From contig JADJNS010000008.1 of the NCBI GenBank assembly GCA_016714225.1, positions 413,494-477,493 of the forward strand: DNA of 64,000 nucleotides, written 5' to 3'. Source of the stretch: Archangiaceae bacterium. Its GTDB lineage: Bacteria > Myxococcota > Myxococcia > Myxococcales > Myxococcaceae. The position numbers and the translations under genes were made by a program. Below are positions 44,119 to 52,955 of the stretch, in pieces. Numbering within the stretch: position 1 is the stretch's first letter; each line of letters starts with the position of its first letter. The notes under the pieces are model-generated. The model had not been told where the DNA came from and did no database searches. It worked only from the letters and a program-made list of their open reading frames with translations.

Positions 44119-45528
44119 TCAGGGGCACTCCAACGCGACCTGCCGCGGCGTGGCGCTGACCAGCGACCGGTCTGCCGCGCCCAGCTGCCCGTCCGAGTTG
44201 CTCCCCCAGCACCACACCGTGCCGTCATCGCGCAGCCCGCAGGTGTGCGCCGAGCCGGTGCGAATCTGCACCAGCCCCAGAAACGGCTCGCCCGAGGCGC
44301 CCACCACCACCCGGGTGGGGAAGGGCGCTCGCGCCCCGGGGCCGCCCACGGTGCCCGAGCCCAGCTCTCCGCTCGCGTTCTCTCCCCAGCACCAGGCCTC
44401 CCCCGAGCGGGTGACGGCACATGCGTGATCGAAGCTGGCCACGTCGGTCACGCCGTCGAGCGGCGGCCCGCCCGCAGCGGTCAGCACCTCCGAGGCGGTG
44501 CTGCGCATCTGGGTGGTGCCGTCGCCCAGCTGCCCCAGCCCGTTCTCGCCCCAGCACACCGCCACGCCCTCGGCTCCGAGCGTCGCGCAGCCCGAGTAGT
44601 TGCCCATCGTGAGCCGGGTGGCGCCCTGCAGCGGGTCGCCGCCCTTGCGCGCCTGCACCGGGTGATCTTGCTCAGCCAGGTTGCCGGTGGCGAGCTGGCC
44701 GTAGCCGCCGCCTCCCCAGCACCAGATGCCCCCGTCCGTGATCGCGCAGCTCGAGGTGAGGCTGCACGACACCTGCGAGGCCACGAAGGGCGCGCCGGCG
44801 CCGGTGAGCACTCCCGCCGCCACCGCTCGGCTCACGTGCGTGCGATCTCCCAGCGCGCCGTTCGAGTTGTTGCCCCAGCACGAGAGCTCGCCGTTCGCCC
44901 GCCGCGCGCAGGTGTGATCGAAGCCCGCGGCCACGTCGACGACTCCCTCGAGCGGCTTGCCGCCGGTGCCGATGACCGGCGCCGGCAGCGCGCGCGCCGG
45001 GGTGCCCCCGTCGCCGTCGCCCAGCTGCAGGTTGCCGTTGGCGCCCCAGCACAGCGCGCCGCCCCCCTCGAGCGCCGCGCACGCGTGGTACGAGCCCGCC
45101 GAGAGGTCGACCACCCCGGTCAGCGGCCGGGTCGCGCTCGCCAGCACGCGGCCCACGCTCGCGTCGCCGCTGCTCGGGTTGCCCCGGCCCAGCGGGCTGC
45201 TGCCGTTGGCGCCCCAACACTCGACCGTGCCGTCGTTCAGCCGCGCGCAGCTGTAGCGCTGGCCCACCTCGAGCTGCACCGCGCAGCCCCGGCAGATGCC
45301 GTTCGGGCAGGCCGCGGCGTCGGTGCAGCGGGTGCGCAGCGACGCCGTCGCCCACTCGCCGTAGCGGAAGCCGCTCTCGCAGCCCTCGTCGGCGAAGCTG
45401 CAGTACCCGGTGCTCTCGCAGCGCCCCCGCTGCCCGCTCGACGCGCACTGCTGCGTGGTGTCGCACTGGAACTCGAGCGGGGCCGTGCACGCGCCGCACA
45501 CCACCGCCACGAAGAGTGCGTTCCGCAT
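44119..45528 (-). CDS. RCC1-repeat lipoprotein
   Basis: A 469-residue protein with signal MRNALFVAVVCGAC (lipobox CGAC). A Cys-rich neck follows (FQCDTTQQCASSGQRGRC …), then a seven-bladed RCC1-type propeller, seen as seven CWG-centred repeats (VECWGANGS, ALCWGANGN, LSCWGNNSN, IWCWGGGGY, AVCWGENGL, AWCWGENAS, VWCWGSNSD), each preceded by a Cys about 9 residues before. Bacterial RCC1 propellers act as binding platforms. No substrate is known. It is first in a same-strand row with the kinase module and may be its surface sensor. The start ATG fits the signal peptide. Confidence 0.85.
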   Translation of the reverse strand: MRNALFVAVVCGACTAPLEFQCDTTQQCASSGQRGRCESTGYCSFADEGCESGFRYGEWATASLRTRCTDAAACPNGICRGCAVQLEVGQRYSCARLNDGTVECWGANGSSPLGRGNPSSGDASVGRVLASATRPLTGVVDLSAGSYHACAALEGGGALCWGANGNLQLGDGDGGTPARALPAPVIGTGGKPLEGVVDVAAGFDHTCARRANGELSCWGNNSNGALGDRTHVSRAVAAGVLTGAGAPFVASQVSCSLTSSCAITDGGIWCWGGGGYGQLATGNLAEQDHPVQARKGGDPLQGATRLTMGNYSGCATLGAEGVAVCWGENGLGQLGDGTTQMRSTASEVLTAAGGPPLDGVTDVASFDHACAVTRSGEAWCWGENASGELGSGTVGGPGARAPFPTRVVVGASGEPFLGLVQIRTGSAHTCGLRDDGTVWCWGSNSDGQLGAADRSLVSATPRQVALECP

Positions 45529-45732
45529 GCGATGCAAGCCGACAGCAACATACCCGCCATCGCGCGAGGCGAGGCGCCTCTCACGTGCGGTGTACCGCCC
45601 CCGGCACCCGACCATAACTTCCCGCGCCACAGGTGGCTGTCCTCCGCTCCAGTCGCGCTGGCCGAGCACGTCGCAACCCGCCAGAACCAGACCGCTTTGC
45701 CATGGCGCGGTCCCTGCTCAGCGCTGCGCTCC

Positions 45733-47787
45733 ATGTTCGCGCGCACCCTGGTCTTCGGCATCGTCACCGCGCTGATCGGCGCGGGCTGCACCGGTCTCAT
45801 CGACGTGCCGGGCTCCGGTGGCTCACCGCACCCCGCCGGCGCCGGTGGCGGCACCGGCACAGGCGGCGGCACGGGCGCGGGGGGCGCAGGGGGCGGTGAC
45901 CCCACGCCGTGGATGCCGCCCGCCGGGCCCTACACCTGCACCCCGGCCGACTTCACGGGCATCACCTTGAACCAGCTGCAGGTCGACTACGCGACCAACG
46001 TGCACCCGCTGCTCAAGAGCTCGTGCATGGGGTGCCACGGCGAGACGAGCAACCGCCTCTTCCTCGTCACCGCCGACGCCGCGGCGACCTTCGTGCTCGA
46101 CCGCGCCACGGGCATGTTCCGCCCCGGCGGCAACACCCTGCTCGGGCGCCTCAGAGAGAAAGACCCAACGCTCAGCATGCCCCGCGGCTCGAGCTGGCCG
46201 CAGGAGAAGCTCGACCAGGTGGTGCGCTTCACCTGCGAGCTGCAGGCCTACGAGGCCGCCGAGTGCGCCACGGCCGCCATCGACCCCGGGCCCTCGCCGC
46301 TGCGCCGCCTCACCCCGCTCGAGTACACCAACACGGTGCAGGCCCTGCTCGGCGTGACCACGCGGCCGGGCGACGCCTTCCCTCCCGAGAGCGCCGCCTA
46401 CGGCTTCGACAACAACGCCGACGTGCAGACCGTCGACTCGCTGCGCGCCCAGAAGTTCATCGACGCCGCCGAGGCCCTCGGCAACACCGCCAACCTGGGC
46501 AGCGTCACCGCCTGCGCCGCGCAGGCCACCATCACCGACGCCTGCGCGCGCGACTTCATCTCCAAGCTCGGAGCCAAGGCCTTTCGTCGCCCGGTCACCT
46601 CCGAAGACCTGACCCTCTACGGCAACTTCTTCACCGCCGCGGCCACCAACACCGTCTCGCCGGTCACCAGCACGGTCGCGCTGCGCATGGTGCTCAAGGC
46701 GATGCTGCTCTCTCCCCACTTCCTCTACCGGGTCGAGGTGGGGCAGGCGGGCAGCAGCGGCGCGGCGGTGCAGCTCACGCCGTACGAGCTCGCCACCCGG
46801 CTCTCGTACATGTTCTGGCAGACCGCGCCCGACGCGACCCTCACCCAGGCCGCGTCCAGCGGCCAGCTCTCGACGCGGGCTCAGGTCGAAGCCCAGGCGC
46901 GCCGCCTGCTCGCTGACCCCAAAGCCCGGCCGATGGTGCGCGCCTTTCACGACCAGTGGCTCCAGCTGACCTGGCTGAAGCTCGCCACCAAAGACGCCAC
47001 CCGGTACCCGAGCTTCGACACCGTGCAGAAGCCGCTGCTCGCGCAAGAGACGCAGCTCTTCTACGAAGACGTGTTCTGGAACGGCACCGTCGATCAGCTG
47101 CTCGGCGCCGACTACACCTTCGTCGACTCGACGCTCGCGACGTTCTACGGCCTGCCGGCGCTGACCGGCACCGGCTTCCAGAAGGTGCAGCTCGGGGCAA
47201 GCGTGCCGCGGCGCGGCCTGCTCACCCAGGGCGCCTGGCTCGCCGGTCACGCACACCCCGACGAGACCGACCCGGTGGTGCGCGGCAAGTTCGTGCGCGA
47301 GCAGCTGCTCTGCCAGGAGCTGCCTCCGCCGCCGGTCGGCCTGGTCATCACCCCGCCGGTGGTGAGCGACACCGACACCACCCGCCAGCGCTTCGAGGCG
47401 CACCGCCAGCCCGCCTGCGCCACCTGCCACGCCCTGATGGACCCGGTCGGCTTCGCCTTCGAGAGCTTCGACACCACGGGAGCCTGGCGCTCTACCGAGA
47501 ACGGCCTGCCCATCGACTCGAGCTCGACCGTCGCGCTCACCGAGACCGCCGACGGCACCTACGCCGGGGCCAAGCCCCTCGTCACCGTGCTCGCCCACAG
47601 CGAGCAGGTCACCCGCTGCGTGGCGACCCAGTGGTTCCGCTACACCGCCGGCCGCGGCGAGAGCGCGCAAGACGTCTGCTCGCTGCGGCGCGCCACCGAG
47701 CGCCTCGTGGCCGCCGGCGGCGACGCGCGCGAGCTGCTCATCGCGCTCACTCAGACCGACGCCTTCCTCTACCGCCGCCACCCGTGA
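45733..47787 (+). CDS. DUF1592-family lipoprotein with cytochrome-like N domain (copy 2)
   Basis: A 684-residue protein. The signal is MFARTLVFGIVTALIGAGC with a Gly-rich linker. Residues about 80-180 form a planctomycete-type cytochrome c-like domain with SSCMGCHG. DUF1587 (RRLTPLEYTNTVQALLG), DUF1592 (LSPHFLYRVEVGQ, ELATRLSYMFW, FHDQWLQL), DUF1588 (PRRGLLTQGAWLAGHA, CATCHALMDPVGFAFESF) and DUF1585 (VATQWFRYTAGR) blocks follow in the usual order. The chosen ATG gives the lipoprotein signal. It is intact, unlike copy 1, and lies 8 bases before its DUF1552 partner. It is divergent from the RCC1 gene, 204 bases apart. Confidence 0.87.
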   Translation: MFARTLVFGIVTALIGAGCTGLIDVPGSGGSPHPAGAGGGTGTGGGTGAGGAGGGDPTPWMPPAGPYTCTPADFTGITLNQLQVDYATNVHPLLKSSCMGCHGETSNRLFLVTADAAATFVLDRATGMFRPGGNTLLGRLREKDPTLSMPRGSSWPQEKLDQVVRFTCELQAYEAAECATAAIDPGPSPLRRLTPLEYTNTVQALLGVTTRPGDAFPPESAAYGFDNNADVQTVDSLRAQKFIDAAEALGNTANLGSVTACAAQATITDACARDFISKLGAKAFRRPVTSEDLTLYGNFFTAAATNTVSPVTSTVALRMVLKAMLLSPHFLYRVEVGQAGSSGAAVQLTPYELATRLSYMFWQTAPDATLTQAASSGQLSTRAQVEAQARRLLADPKARPMVRAFHDQWLQLTWLKLATKDATRYPSFDTVQKPLLAQETQLFYEDVFWNGTVDQLLGADYTFVDSTLATFYGLPALTGTGFQKVQLGASVPRRGLLTQGAWLAGHAHPDETDPVVRGKFVREQLLCQELPPPPVGLVITPPVVSDTDTTRQRFEAHRQPACATCHALMDPVGFAFESFDTTGAWRSTENGLPIDSSSTVALTETADGTYAGAKPLVTVLAHSEQVTRCVATQWFRYTAGRGESAQDVCSLRRATERLVAAGGDARELLIALTQTDAFLYRRHP

Positions 47788-47795
47788 GAACCGCC

Positions 47796-49169
47796 ATGAT
47801 CAAACCCTTGAGCCGACGTGCCGTGCTCCGTGGCGCTGGCCGCATCGCCATCGCGCTGCCGTTTCTGCAGGCGATGACCGCGTTCGGTCAGACCGGTGCG
47901 CCGCGCAAGAAGCGCCTGGTGCTGTGGGAGACCTCGGGCGGCACCGTCTTCTCGAAGTGGAGGCCGACCGGCACGGGCACCGGCTTCACCCCGAGCCCCA
48001 TTCTGGCGCCGCTCGACTCGGCCGCGAACCCGGCGAACTCGAAGAACGATCTGATCGTCCTCGACGGCGTGAACATGGAGTCGTCGTTCAGCGGCCCGAG
48101 CGTGGGCGCGCACCAGGCGGGCCTCTCGCACCTGTGGATCGGCAGGGAGTGCGTGTCGATCTCCGGCGCCAACGGCTACTGGGGAGGGGGGCAGTCGGTC
48201 GACCAGTACATCGCCAACCAGGTGAGCGTCGACTCGATGGGCAACCCGCTCACCCGGTTCAAGTCGCTCGAGGCGATGGTGGGCGCCGAGCAAGACGCGA
48301 CCTACCTCTGCCGAATGATCTACTCGGGCGCCGGCAAGCCGGTGACACCCGAGAATGATCCGACCGCGTTCTTCAACCGCGTCTTCTCGGGCGTACGCCC
48401 CGGCGGCGCCGACGCCGGGGTCGACCCGGCCATGTGGCAGCGCAAGAGCATTCTCGACACCGCGATGGCCGACTACACCGCGCTGAAAGCCAGGCTCGGC
48501 CCCGAAGATCGCGCGCGGCTCGACCAGCACCTCACCGCGATTCGCGACATCGAGAGCCGCTTGTCGCTGGGCAACACCGGCGGCGGCAACCCGGCCTGTG
48601 CGCCCAGCGCGCCCGGCCTCACCGGCGACCCGAACGCCAACGCCAACTTCCCCCAGGTGGGCACCCTGATGATGGACCTCATCGTCATGGCGCTGGCGTG
48701 CGATCTCACCCGCGTGGCGAGCCTGCAGTGGAGCCACTCGGTCAGCCGCACCGTGCACACCTGGGCGGCGTCGGGCATCACCCGTGGCCATCACGACATG
48801 TCGCACGACGCCGACACCAACGCCGACACCCAGAGCAAGCTGACCGCCATCAACACCTGGTTCAGCGCGCAGCTCGCCTACTTCATTCGCAAGCTCAAGG
48901 CGATCGACGAGGGCGGCAACTCGCTGTTCTCCAACACCGTCACCTGCTGGGGCAACGAGCTGTCGATCGGCAACATCCACGGTCGCAGGCCGATTCCGTT
49001 CGTGCTCGCCGGCAGCTGCGCCGGCTACTTCAGAACGGGGCGGTCGATGGTGCTGTCGGGAGTGCCGCACAACAACCTGCTGGTCTCGCTCTGCAACGCG
49101 ATGGGGCTGCCCGACACCCGCTTCGGCAACCCCAGCTTCTGCACCGGCCCGATCGCCGGCCTCACCTGA
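47796..49169 (+). CDS. DUF1552 protein with twin-arginine signal (copy 2)
   Basis: A 457-residue exported protein. The N terminus MIKPLSRRAVLRGAGRI has a twin-arginine motif (SRRAVLRG). Family features are WETSGGTVFSKWRPTG, SVDQYIANQ, ILDTAMADYTALKARLG, the conserved His-rich TRGHHDMSHD segment and VTCWGNELSIGNIH. The ATG lies 8 bases after the DUF1592 stop with GAGAACC as weak Shine-Dalgarno. The pair is expected to act together at the envelope, with reaction unknown. Confidence 0.87.
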   Translation: MIKPLSRRAVLRGAGRIAIALPFLQAMTAFGQTGAPRKKRLVLWETSGGTVFSKWRPTGTGTGFTPSPILAPLDSAANPANSKNDLIVLDGVNMESSFSGPSVGAHQAGLSHLWIGRECVSISGANGYWGGGQSVDQYIANQVSVDSMGNPLTRFKSLEAMVGAEQDATYLCRMIYSGAGKPVTPENDPTAFFNRVFSGVRPGGADAGVDPAMWQRKSILDTAMADYTALKARLGPEDRARLDQHLTAIRDIESRLSLGNTGGGNPACAPSAPGLTGDPNANANFPQVGTLMMDLIVMALACDLTRVASLQWSHSVSRTVHTWAASGITRGHHDMSHDADTNADTQSKLTAINTWFSAQLAYFIRKLKAIDEGGNSLFSNTVTCWGNELSIGNIHGRRPIPFVLAGSCAGYFRTGRSMVLSGVPHNNLLVSLCNAMGLPDTRFGNPSFCTGPIAGLT

Positions 49170-49243
49170 GTCGAAAAGCACGCCGTGACGTGACGGAAAC
49201 GGGCGGCCGCTCCCAAACGCCTGCAGCTCACCTGGGAGAGGCA

Positions 49244-49798
49244 ATGAAAGCGATTCGGTTGGCAGCGGTGTTGGGGCTCGCGGCGTGCGGCCCCGCGAAC
49301 GCAGTGCACGGCACCATCGACGGGCACGCGTTGGCGGTAGAAGACGCGATTCTCTTCGTGCAGAAAGACACCTCGGGGAAAATTCTCGGCACCGCGGTGA
49401 TCCTCTCCGACCAACCGGCGCTGTGCTCCACGTTCAAGGCGAACCGGTTTCCCCGGTCGTCGACGTTCTTGTCGATGGGCCTGGCCCGCAGAAACGGCAC
49501 CGAGGTGCTGCTCACACCCGAGGCCGGCGAGTACACGGTCAGCAACACGTTCGCCACTCAGGGCTCGGTCGGCACGGCGTTCTTCGGCCGGCTCGATGCC
49601 AACTGCGTGAACGCCGTACCCTTTCAGACGGCACTCGCCAAGAGCGGCCTCGTCACCTTGCAGCAAATCTCCTTCGACTCGAACGGTGGGGCCGGCGGCA
49701 CCTTCGATCTCAGCTTCGGCAGCGACCGCGTCACCGGCAGCTTCTCGGTGCCGTACTGCGAAGGCCTCGCCCCGACCACCATGCCCAGCTGCGAGTAG
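49244..49798 (+). CDS. small lipoprotein, unknown function
   Basis: A 184-residue protein with signal MKAIRLAAVLGLAACGP (lipobox LAAC) and a good Shine-Dalgarno (GGGAGAG) 5 bases before the ATG. The mature part is an all-beta-looking domain starting VHGTIDGHALAVEDAILFV and ending in a Cys (LPSCE-like tail, SVPYCEGLAPTTMPSCE). Three Cys may form disulfides. It lies 74 bases after the DUF1552 gene on the same strand, so it may be co-transcribed. No family recognised. Confidence 0.7.
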   Translation: MKAIRLAAVLGLAACGPANAVHGTIDGHALAVEDAILFVQKDTSGKILGTAVILSDQPALCSTFKANRFPRSSTFLSMGLARRNGTEVLLTPEAGEYTVSNTFATQGSVGTAFFGRLDANCVNAVPFQTALAKSGLVTLQQISFDSNGGAGGTFDLSFGSDRVTGSFSVPYCEGLAPTTMPSCE

Positions 49799-49817
49799 CT
49801 CGAAGCGCAGCCCGCTC

Positions 49818-52100
49818 TCAGTACTCGTAGAAGCTGTGCAACACGAAGCCGCTCTGCCCCCAGCTGAACTGCAGCGGAGCGCGCGTATCGAGCGGCACCG
49901 CCAGCAGGCTGTCGCGGTAGCGCAGCGAGAACCGGCCAGAGAAGACCGCCGTCGGCGAGAAGTAGACCTCGCCCGGGCCCTGGCTGACGGCGGGATACCG
50001 AAGCCAGACCAGGTCGACCCAGGGGCCGCGCCCACCCGAGCTGATCTGGAAGCGGGCCCACGACGCGTTGCCGAGGCTGTCGACCGCGCCGAGCTCGGTG
50101 CGGCGCACCAGATCGTCGCCGGGCTGCGCGTCGACGCTGCCCGAGATCACCCCGGTGAGGTCCGAGTAGCGCGGGTTGAGCACCGCCCACAGCGCGGTGC
50201 CGCTGCGCGACCACTTCCAGACTCCGCCGACGACCGCCGCGACGTCGGTGCGGCCATCTGCGTCGAAGTCGGCGAAGCGAAGCCCGCTCATCGGGGCGGA
50301 AGACGAGTTGATGCTCCGCGGGGCGCCGGTGCGCGTGTCGTAGATCAGCCACTGGCCGTTCGGGTCGCGGCGGAAGATGTCGGTGAAGCCGTCTGCGTCG
50401 AAGTCGTGAAACGCCAGCTGGTCGAGAGGGAAGGCATTGCCGCCGGGCAGCCGGGCCCACTGGCCGGTGCCGCCGGTGGCGATCTGCCACCCGCCGAACG
50501 CCGCCGCGCGGAAGACGTCGCACTTGCCGTCGCGATCGAAGTCTCCGAAGCGCAGCGAGGCGAGCTGATCGTCACGGCTCGCCAGAAAGGTCCACTGCAG
50601 GCGGCCTCCACTGGCGAACCACCAGGTGCGGCCGGTCGCGAGGAAGAGATCGTCGTAGCCGTCGCCGTCGAAGTCGCAGACGCCGTACTGGCCGAAGGTG
50701 TCGAGGCCGACGGTGTTGCCGATCAACACCGGGTCGGGAGCATGGGTGGTCTTGTCGACCGCCGAGCCGAGGGTGGGGTGCGCGAAGACGTTGTCCTTCA
50801 GCGTCGCGTCGTGCACCGGAGTGCCACGGAGCTTGAACGCGTTGCCCGCCGAATATTGAAACGCGTTGCGCTCGACGAGGTACTGAAAGCCGGCGTTGCC
50901 ACAGTTCTTGTCCCCGATGATCCAGCAGTCGTCATCGCCGTGCACGTCGAACGAGTGAGTGGTCCACGTGATGCCCGCGGTGTCGGTCTCGTGGTACCCG
51001 CCGCCCTTCAAGATCAGGTTTTCGAACGCGACGTACTCGACGCCGGCGTGCCCGTCAGACGTGAGCGAGTGGCGGTTGAAGTCGAAGACGTTGTGCTCGA
51101 CGCGAGCGCGCGCGCCGGTGCCGACGCAGATGCCGTAGCCGAAGCCGCCCGGCGCATGCTGGTTGTGGTGAATGAAGCAGTCGTGGATCCAGATGTCGTC
51201 GGGCACGGTGACCCGAGACGGAACCTCGTACGGCTGGCCGGGCCACAGCGCCTCGTTGCTCATGCTGATGCCCGAGCTGCCCCAGCCCGAGACCTCGAGG
51301 TTGTCGATCTCGATGTTCTTGCGCGCATTCATGGTGACGCCGCTGCCGAGCTTGTCCGAGATGCCCTGGTCGGGGCCCTCGAGGCGAAAGCCGCGCAGCG
51401 TGATGTCGTCGCCCTTCAGCACCAGCAGGTGGCCCTCGGTGAGGGTGGTGCTGAACAGCCGCGGCCCCAGGTGATTCGAGTCGCGCGCGGTGGGTCGCTG
51501 CGTGCCCTGCAGCTGCTCCAGGCGGTTGAGCGGCAGGCGCTCGCTCTCGATGCTCACTCCGCCGGCCACCGCGATCTCCTGCCGCCACGAGAGGTCGAGC
51601 TCGAGGTCCTGCTGGAGCAGCACCTTCGTGTTCGCCGTCTTCACCGCGTAGATGAAGACCTCTCGGGCCGCGGCGGTCGCGGGCCCGATGCGCACCACCG
51701 AAGGCACGGTGATCGCGAGGTCGACGCGCGCGAGCACCCGCGTGCCCAGCTGCAGAGAGACGGTGTCGACCACCGCCGGCACCGTCAGCGCGCCCGCGCG
51801 TGACACCGGCTCGCCCGACAGCGTGAGCACCTCGTTGCAGGAGCTCTGCACCACCGACCAGGCGAGCACGACCGGTGCGCCCAGCCGCACCGACGTCTGG
51901 CTCGCCGTCAGGGTGCCGGTGACGTCGGCGCAGTCGATGGGGTGCGGGTCGACCGGGGGCGGCTGCACGGGTCCGCCCGGGCAGTTGAGGGGCGTGGTGC
52001 AGCCCCCGGCGAGCGCCTGGTCGGCAGCGGAGCGCGTGACGGCGTCGGGTGCCACTCCGCAGCCGGCGAGCAGGGTGGTGACGAGCAGGGTCGAGCGCAT
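49818..52100 (-). CDS. parallel beta-helix lipoprotein with FG-GAP/VCBS repeats
   Basis: A 760-residue surface lipoprotein. The start MRSTLLVTTLLAGCGV has lipobox LAGC. After a Pro-rich Cys neck, residues about 230-500 form a right-handed beta-helix (ITLRGFRLEGPDQG, IEIDNLEVSGWGSSG, RVEHNVFDFNRHS, YLVERNAFQYSAGN, ATLKDNVFAH). Residues about 505-680 hold four or more FG-GAP-like calcium units (CDFDGDGYDDLF, GDFDRDGKCDVF, HDFDADGFTDIF, ADFDADGRTDVA). A beta-rich tail ends SFYEY. The fold suggests polysaccharide binding or cutting, but no catalytic site is assigned. It is convergent with the small lipoprotein before it. Confidence 0.82.
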   Translation of the reverse strand: MRSTLLVTTLLAGCGVAPDAVTRSAADQALAGGCTTPLNCPGGPVQPPPVDPHPIDCADVTGTLTASQTSVRLGAPVVLAWSVVQSSCNEVLTLSGEPVSRAGALTVPAVVDTVSLQLGTRVLARVDLAITVPSVVRIGPATAAAREVFIYAVKTANTKVLLQQDLELDLSWRQEIAVAGGVSIESERLPLNRLEQLQGTQRPTARDSNHLGPRLFSTTLTEGHLLVLKGDDITLRGFRLEGPDQGISDKLGSGVTMNARKNIEIDNLEVSGWGSSGISMSNEALWPGQPYEVPSRVTVPDDIWIHDCFIHHNQHAPGGFGYGICVGTGARARVEHNVFDFNRHSLTSDGHAGVEYVAFENLILKGGGYHETDTAGITWTTHSFDVHGDDDCWIIGDKNCGNAGFQYLVERNAFQYSAGNAFKLRGTPVHDATLKDNVFAHPTLGSAVDKTTHAPDPVLIGNTVGLDTFGQYGVCDFDGDGYDDLFLATGRTWWFASGGRLQWTFLASRDDQLASLRFGDFDRDGKCDVFRAAAFGGWQIATGGTGQWARLPGGNAFPLDQLAFHDFDADGFTDIFRRDPNGQWLIYDTRTGAPRSINSSSAPMSGLRFADFDADGRTDVAAVVGGVWKWSRSGTALWAVLNPRYSDLTGVISGSVDAQPGDDLVRRTELGAVDSLGNASWARFQISSGGRGPWVDLVWLRYPAVSQGPGEVYFSPTAVFSGRFSLRYRDSLLAVPLDTRAPLQFSWGQSGFVLHSFYEY

Positions 52101-52216
52101 GACCCTTCGGACTGCAACGCGTCGGCCAACCCGGTGTCACAGTGATTTCGTGGTTGCCTGCGCCTGCGCGCGCCGTCTGTCACGCGACGTTCATGCCTGC
52201 GTCCACCCAGCCGGGC

Positions 52217-52942
52217 TCACTCCCGGCTCTCGAACGGGTCGACCTTCTTCTTGCGCTCGGGTCTGGCGGGCGCGGCCTCGGCGGCGCGGGGCTTCTCTGC
52301 CGCCGGCGCGCCCGCCCCACTCGAGGCCACCCGGCGCCCCGGCGGCGGGGCCTTGAGCGCGGGCCGCGCCGCAGGAGGCGGAGCGGTCGGCAGAGCGGCC
52401 GGCGGCGCAGCCGCAGGCTCGGGCTGCACCACCCGCGTTCGCAGGGGCTGCACGTCGGTATCCGCTTCGCCGTGTGGCCACAGCACCGCGGTCACTCCGA
52501 TCACCATTCCCAGCGCAATCGCGCCGGCCCCGGCCCAGAGCTTCCACCTCGGAGCCCGCAGCGCCCGGGCCAGCTCTTCGTCAGAGGGGCCCGAAGGCTC
52601 GGCCGCGGGCGCCGGCGAGACCGGCGGCGGCGGCGAGACCGCGGCCACCGTTCGAGCGGCCTCGTCCGGCGGCGGGTCGACGGTGAAGTCTGCGTCGATG
52701 AAAGGCTCGGGCGCCGGGCCCACCGGCGGCTCGGCGACAGCGCCGCGCACCTCGATCGCTTGTGCCCGTGGCGCGAGCGCGGTGACCGGCACCTCGCCCC
52801 CGGGCAGCTGCCGCATCAGCTGGTCCCGCTCGGCATCGTCGAGCGCCGCGATGACCCGCTCGAGAAAGGCGCGCCCTTCTGCCGGAGACAGGTCTCCCAG
52901 CGCCCTCAGCACCTCGGCCACCCGTGAAGGAATCGGTTGCAC
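52217..52942 (-). CDS. single-span membrane protein with Pro/Ala flanks
   Basis: A 241-residue protein with a helical N-terminal 55 residues (VAEVLRALGDLSPAEGRAFL, ALDDAERDQLMRQL) resembling a cytoplasmic partner domain. A Pro/Ala linker, one membrane helix (about 142-163, LWAGAGAIALGMVIGVTAVLW) and a basic Pro/Ala tail ending PERKKKVDPFESRE complete it. The start is GTG with AGGAG 5 bases upstream. It is the third gene of the kelch-TPR operon, gap 13 bases. Its layout recalls anti-sigma or kinase-partner proteins, but no zinc-binding HxxxCxxC motif is present, so that is not supported. Confidence 0.65.
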   Translation of the reverse strand: MQPIPSRVAEVLRALGDLSPAEGRAFLERVIAALDDAERDQLMRQLPGGEVPVTALAPRAQAIEVRGAVAEPPVGPAPEPFIDADFTVDPPPDEAARTVAAVSPPPPVSPAPAAEPSGPSDEELARALRAPRWKLWAGAGAIALGMVIGVTAVLWPHGEADTDVQPLRTRVVQPEPAAAPPAALPTAPPPAARPALKAPPPGRRVASSGAGAPAAEKPRAAEAAPARPERKKKVDPFESRE

Positions 52943-52955
52943 GTCGGCTCCTCTT

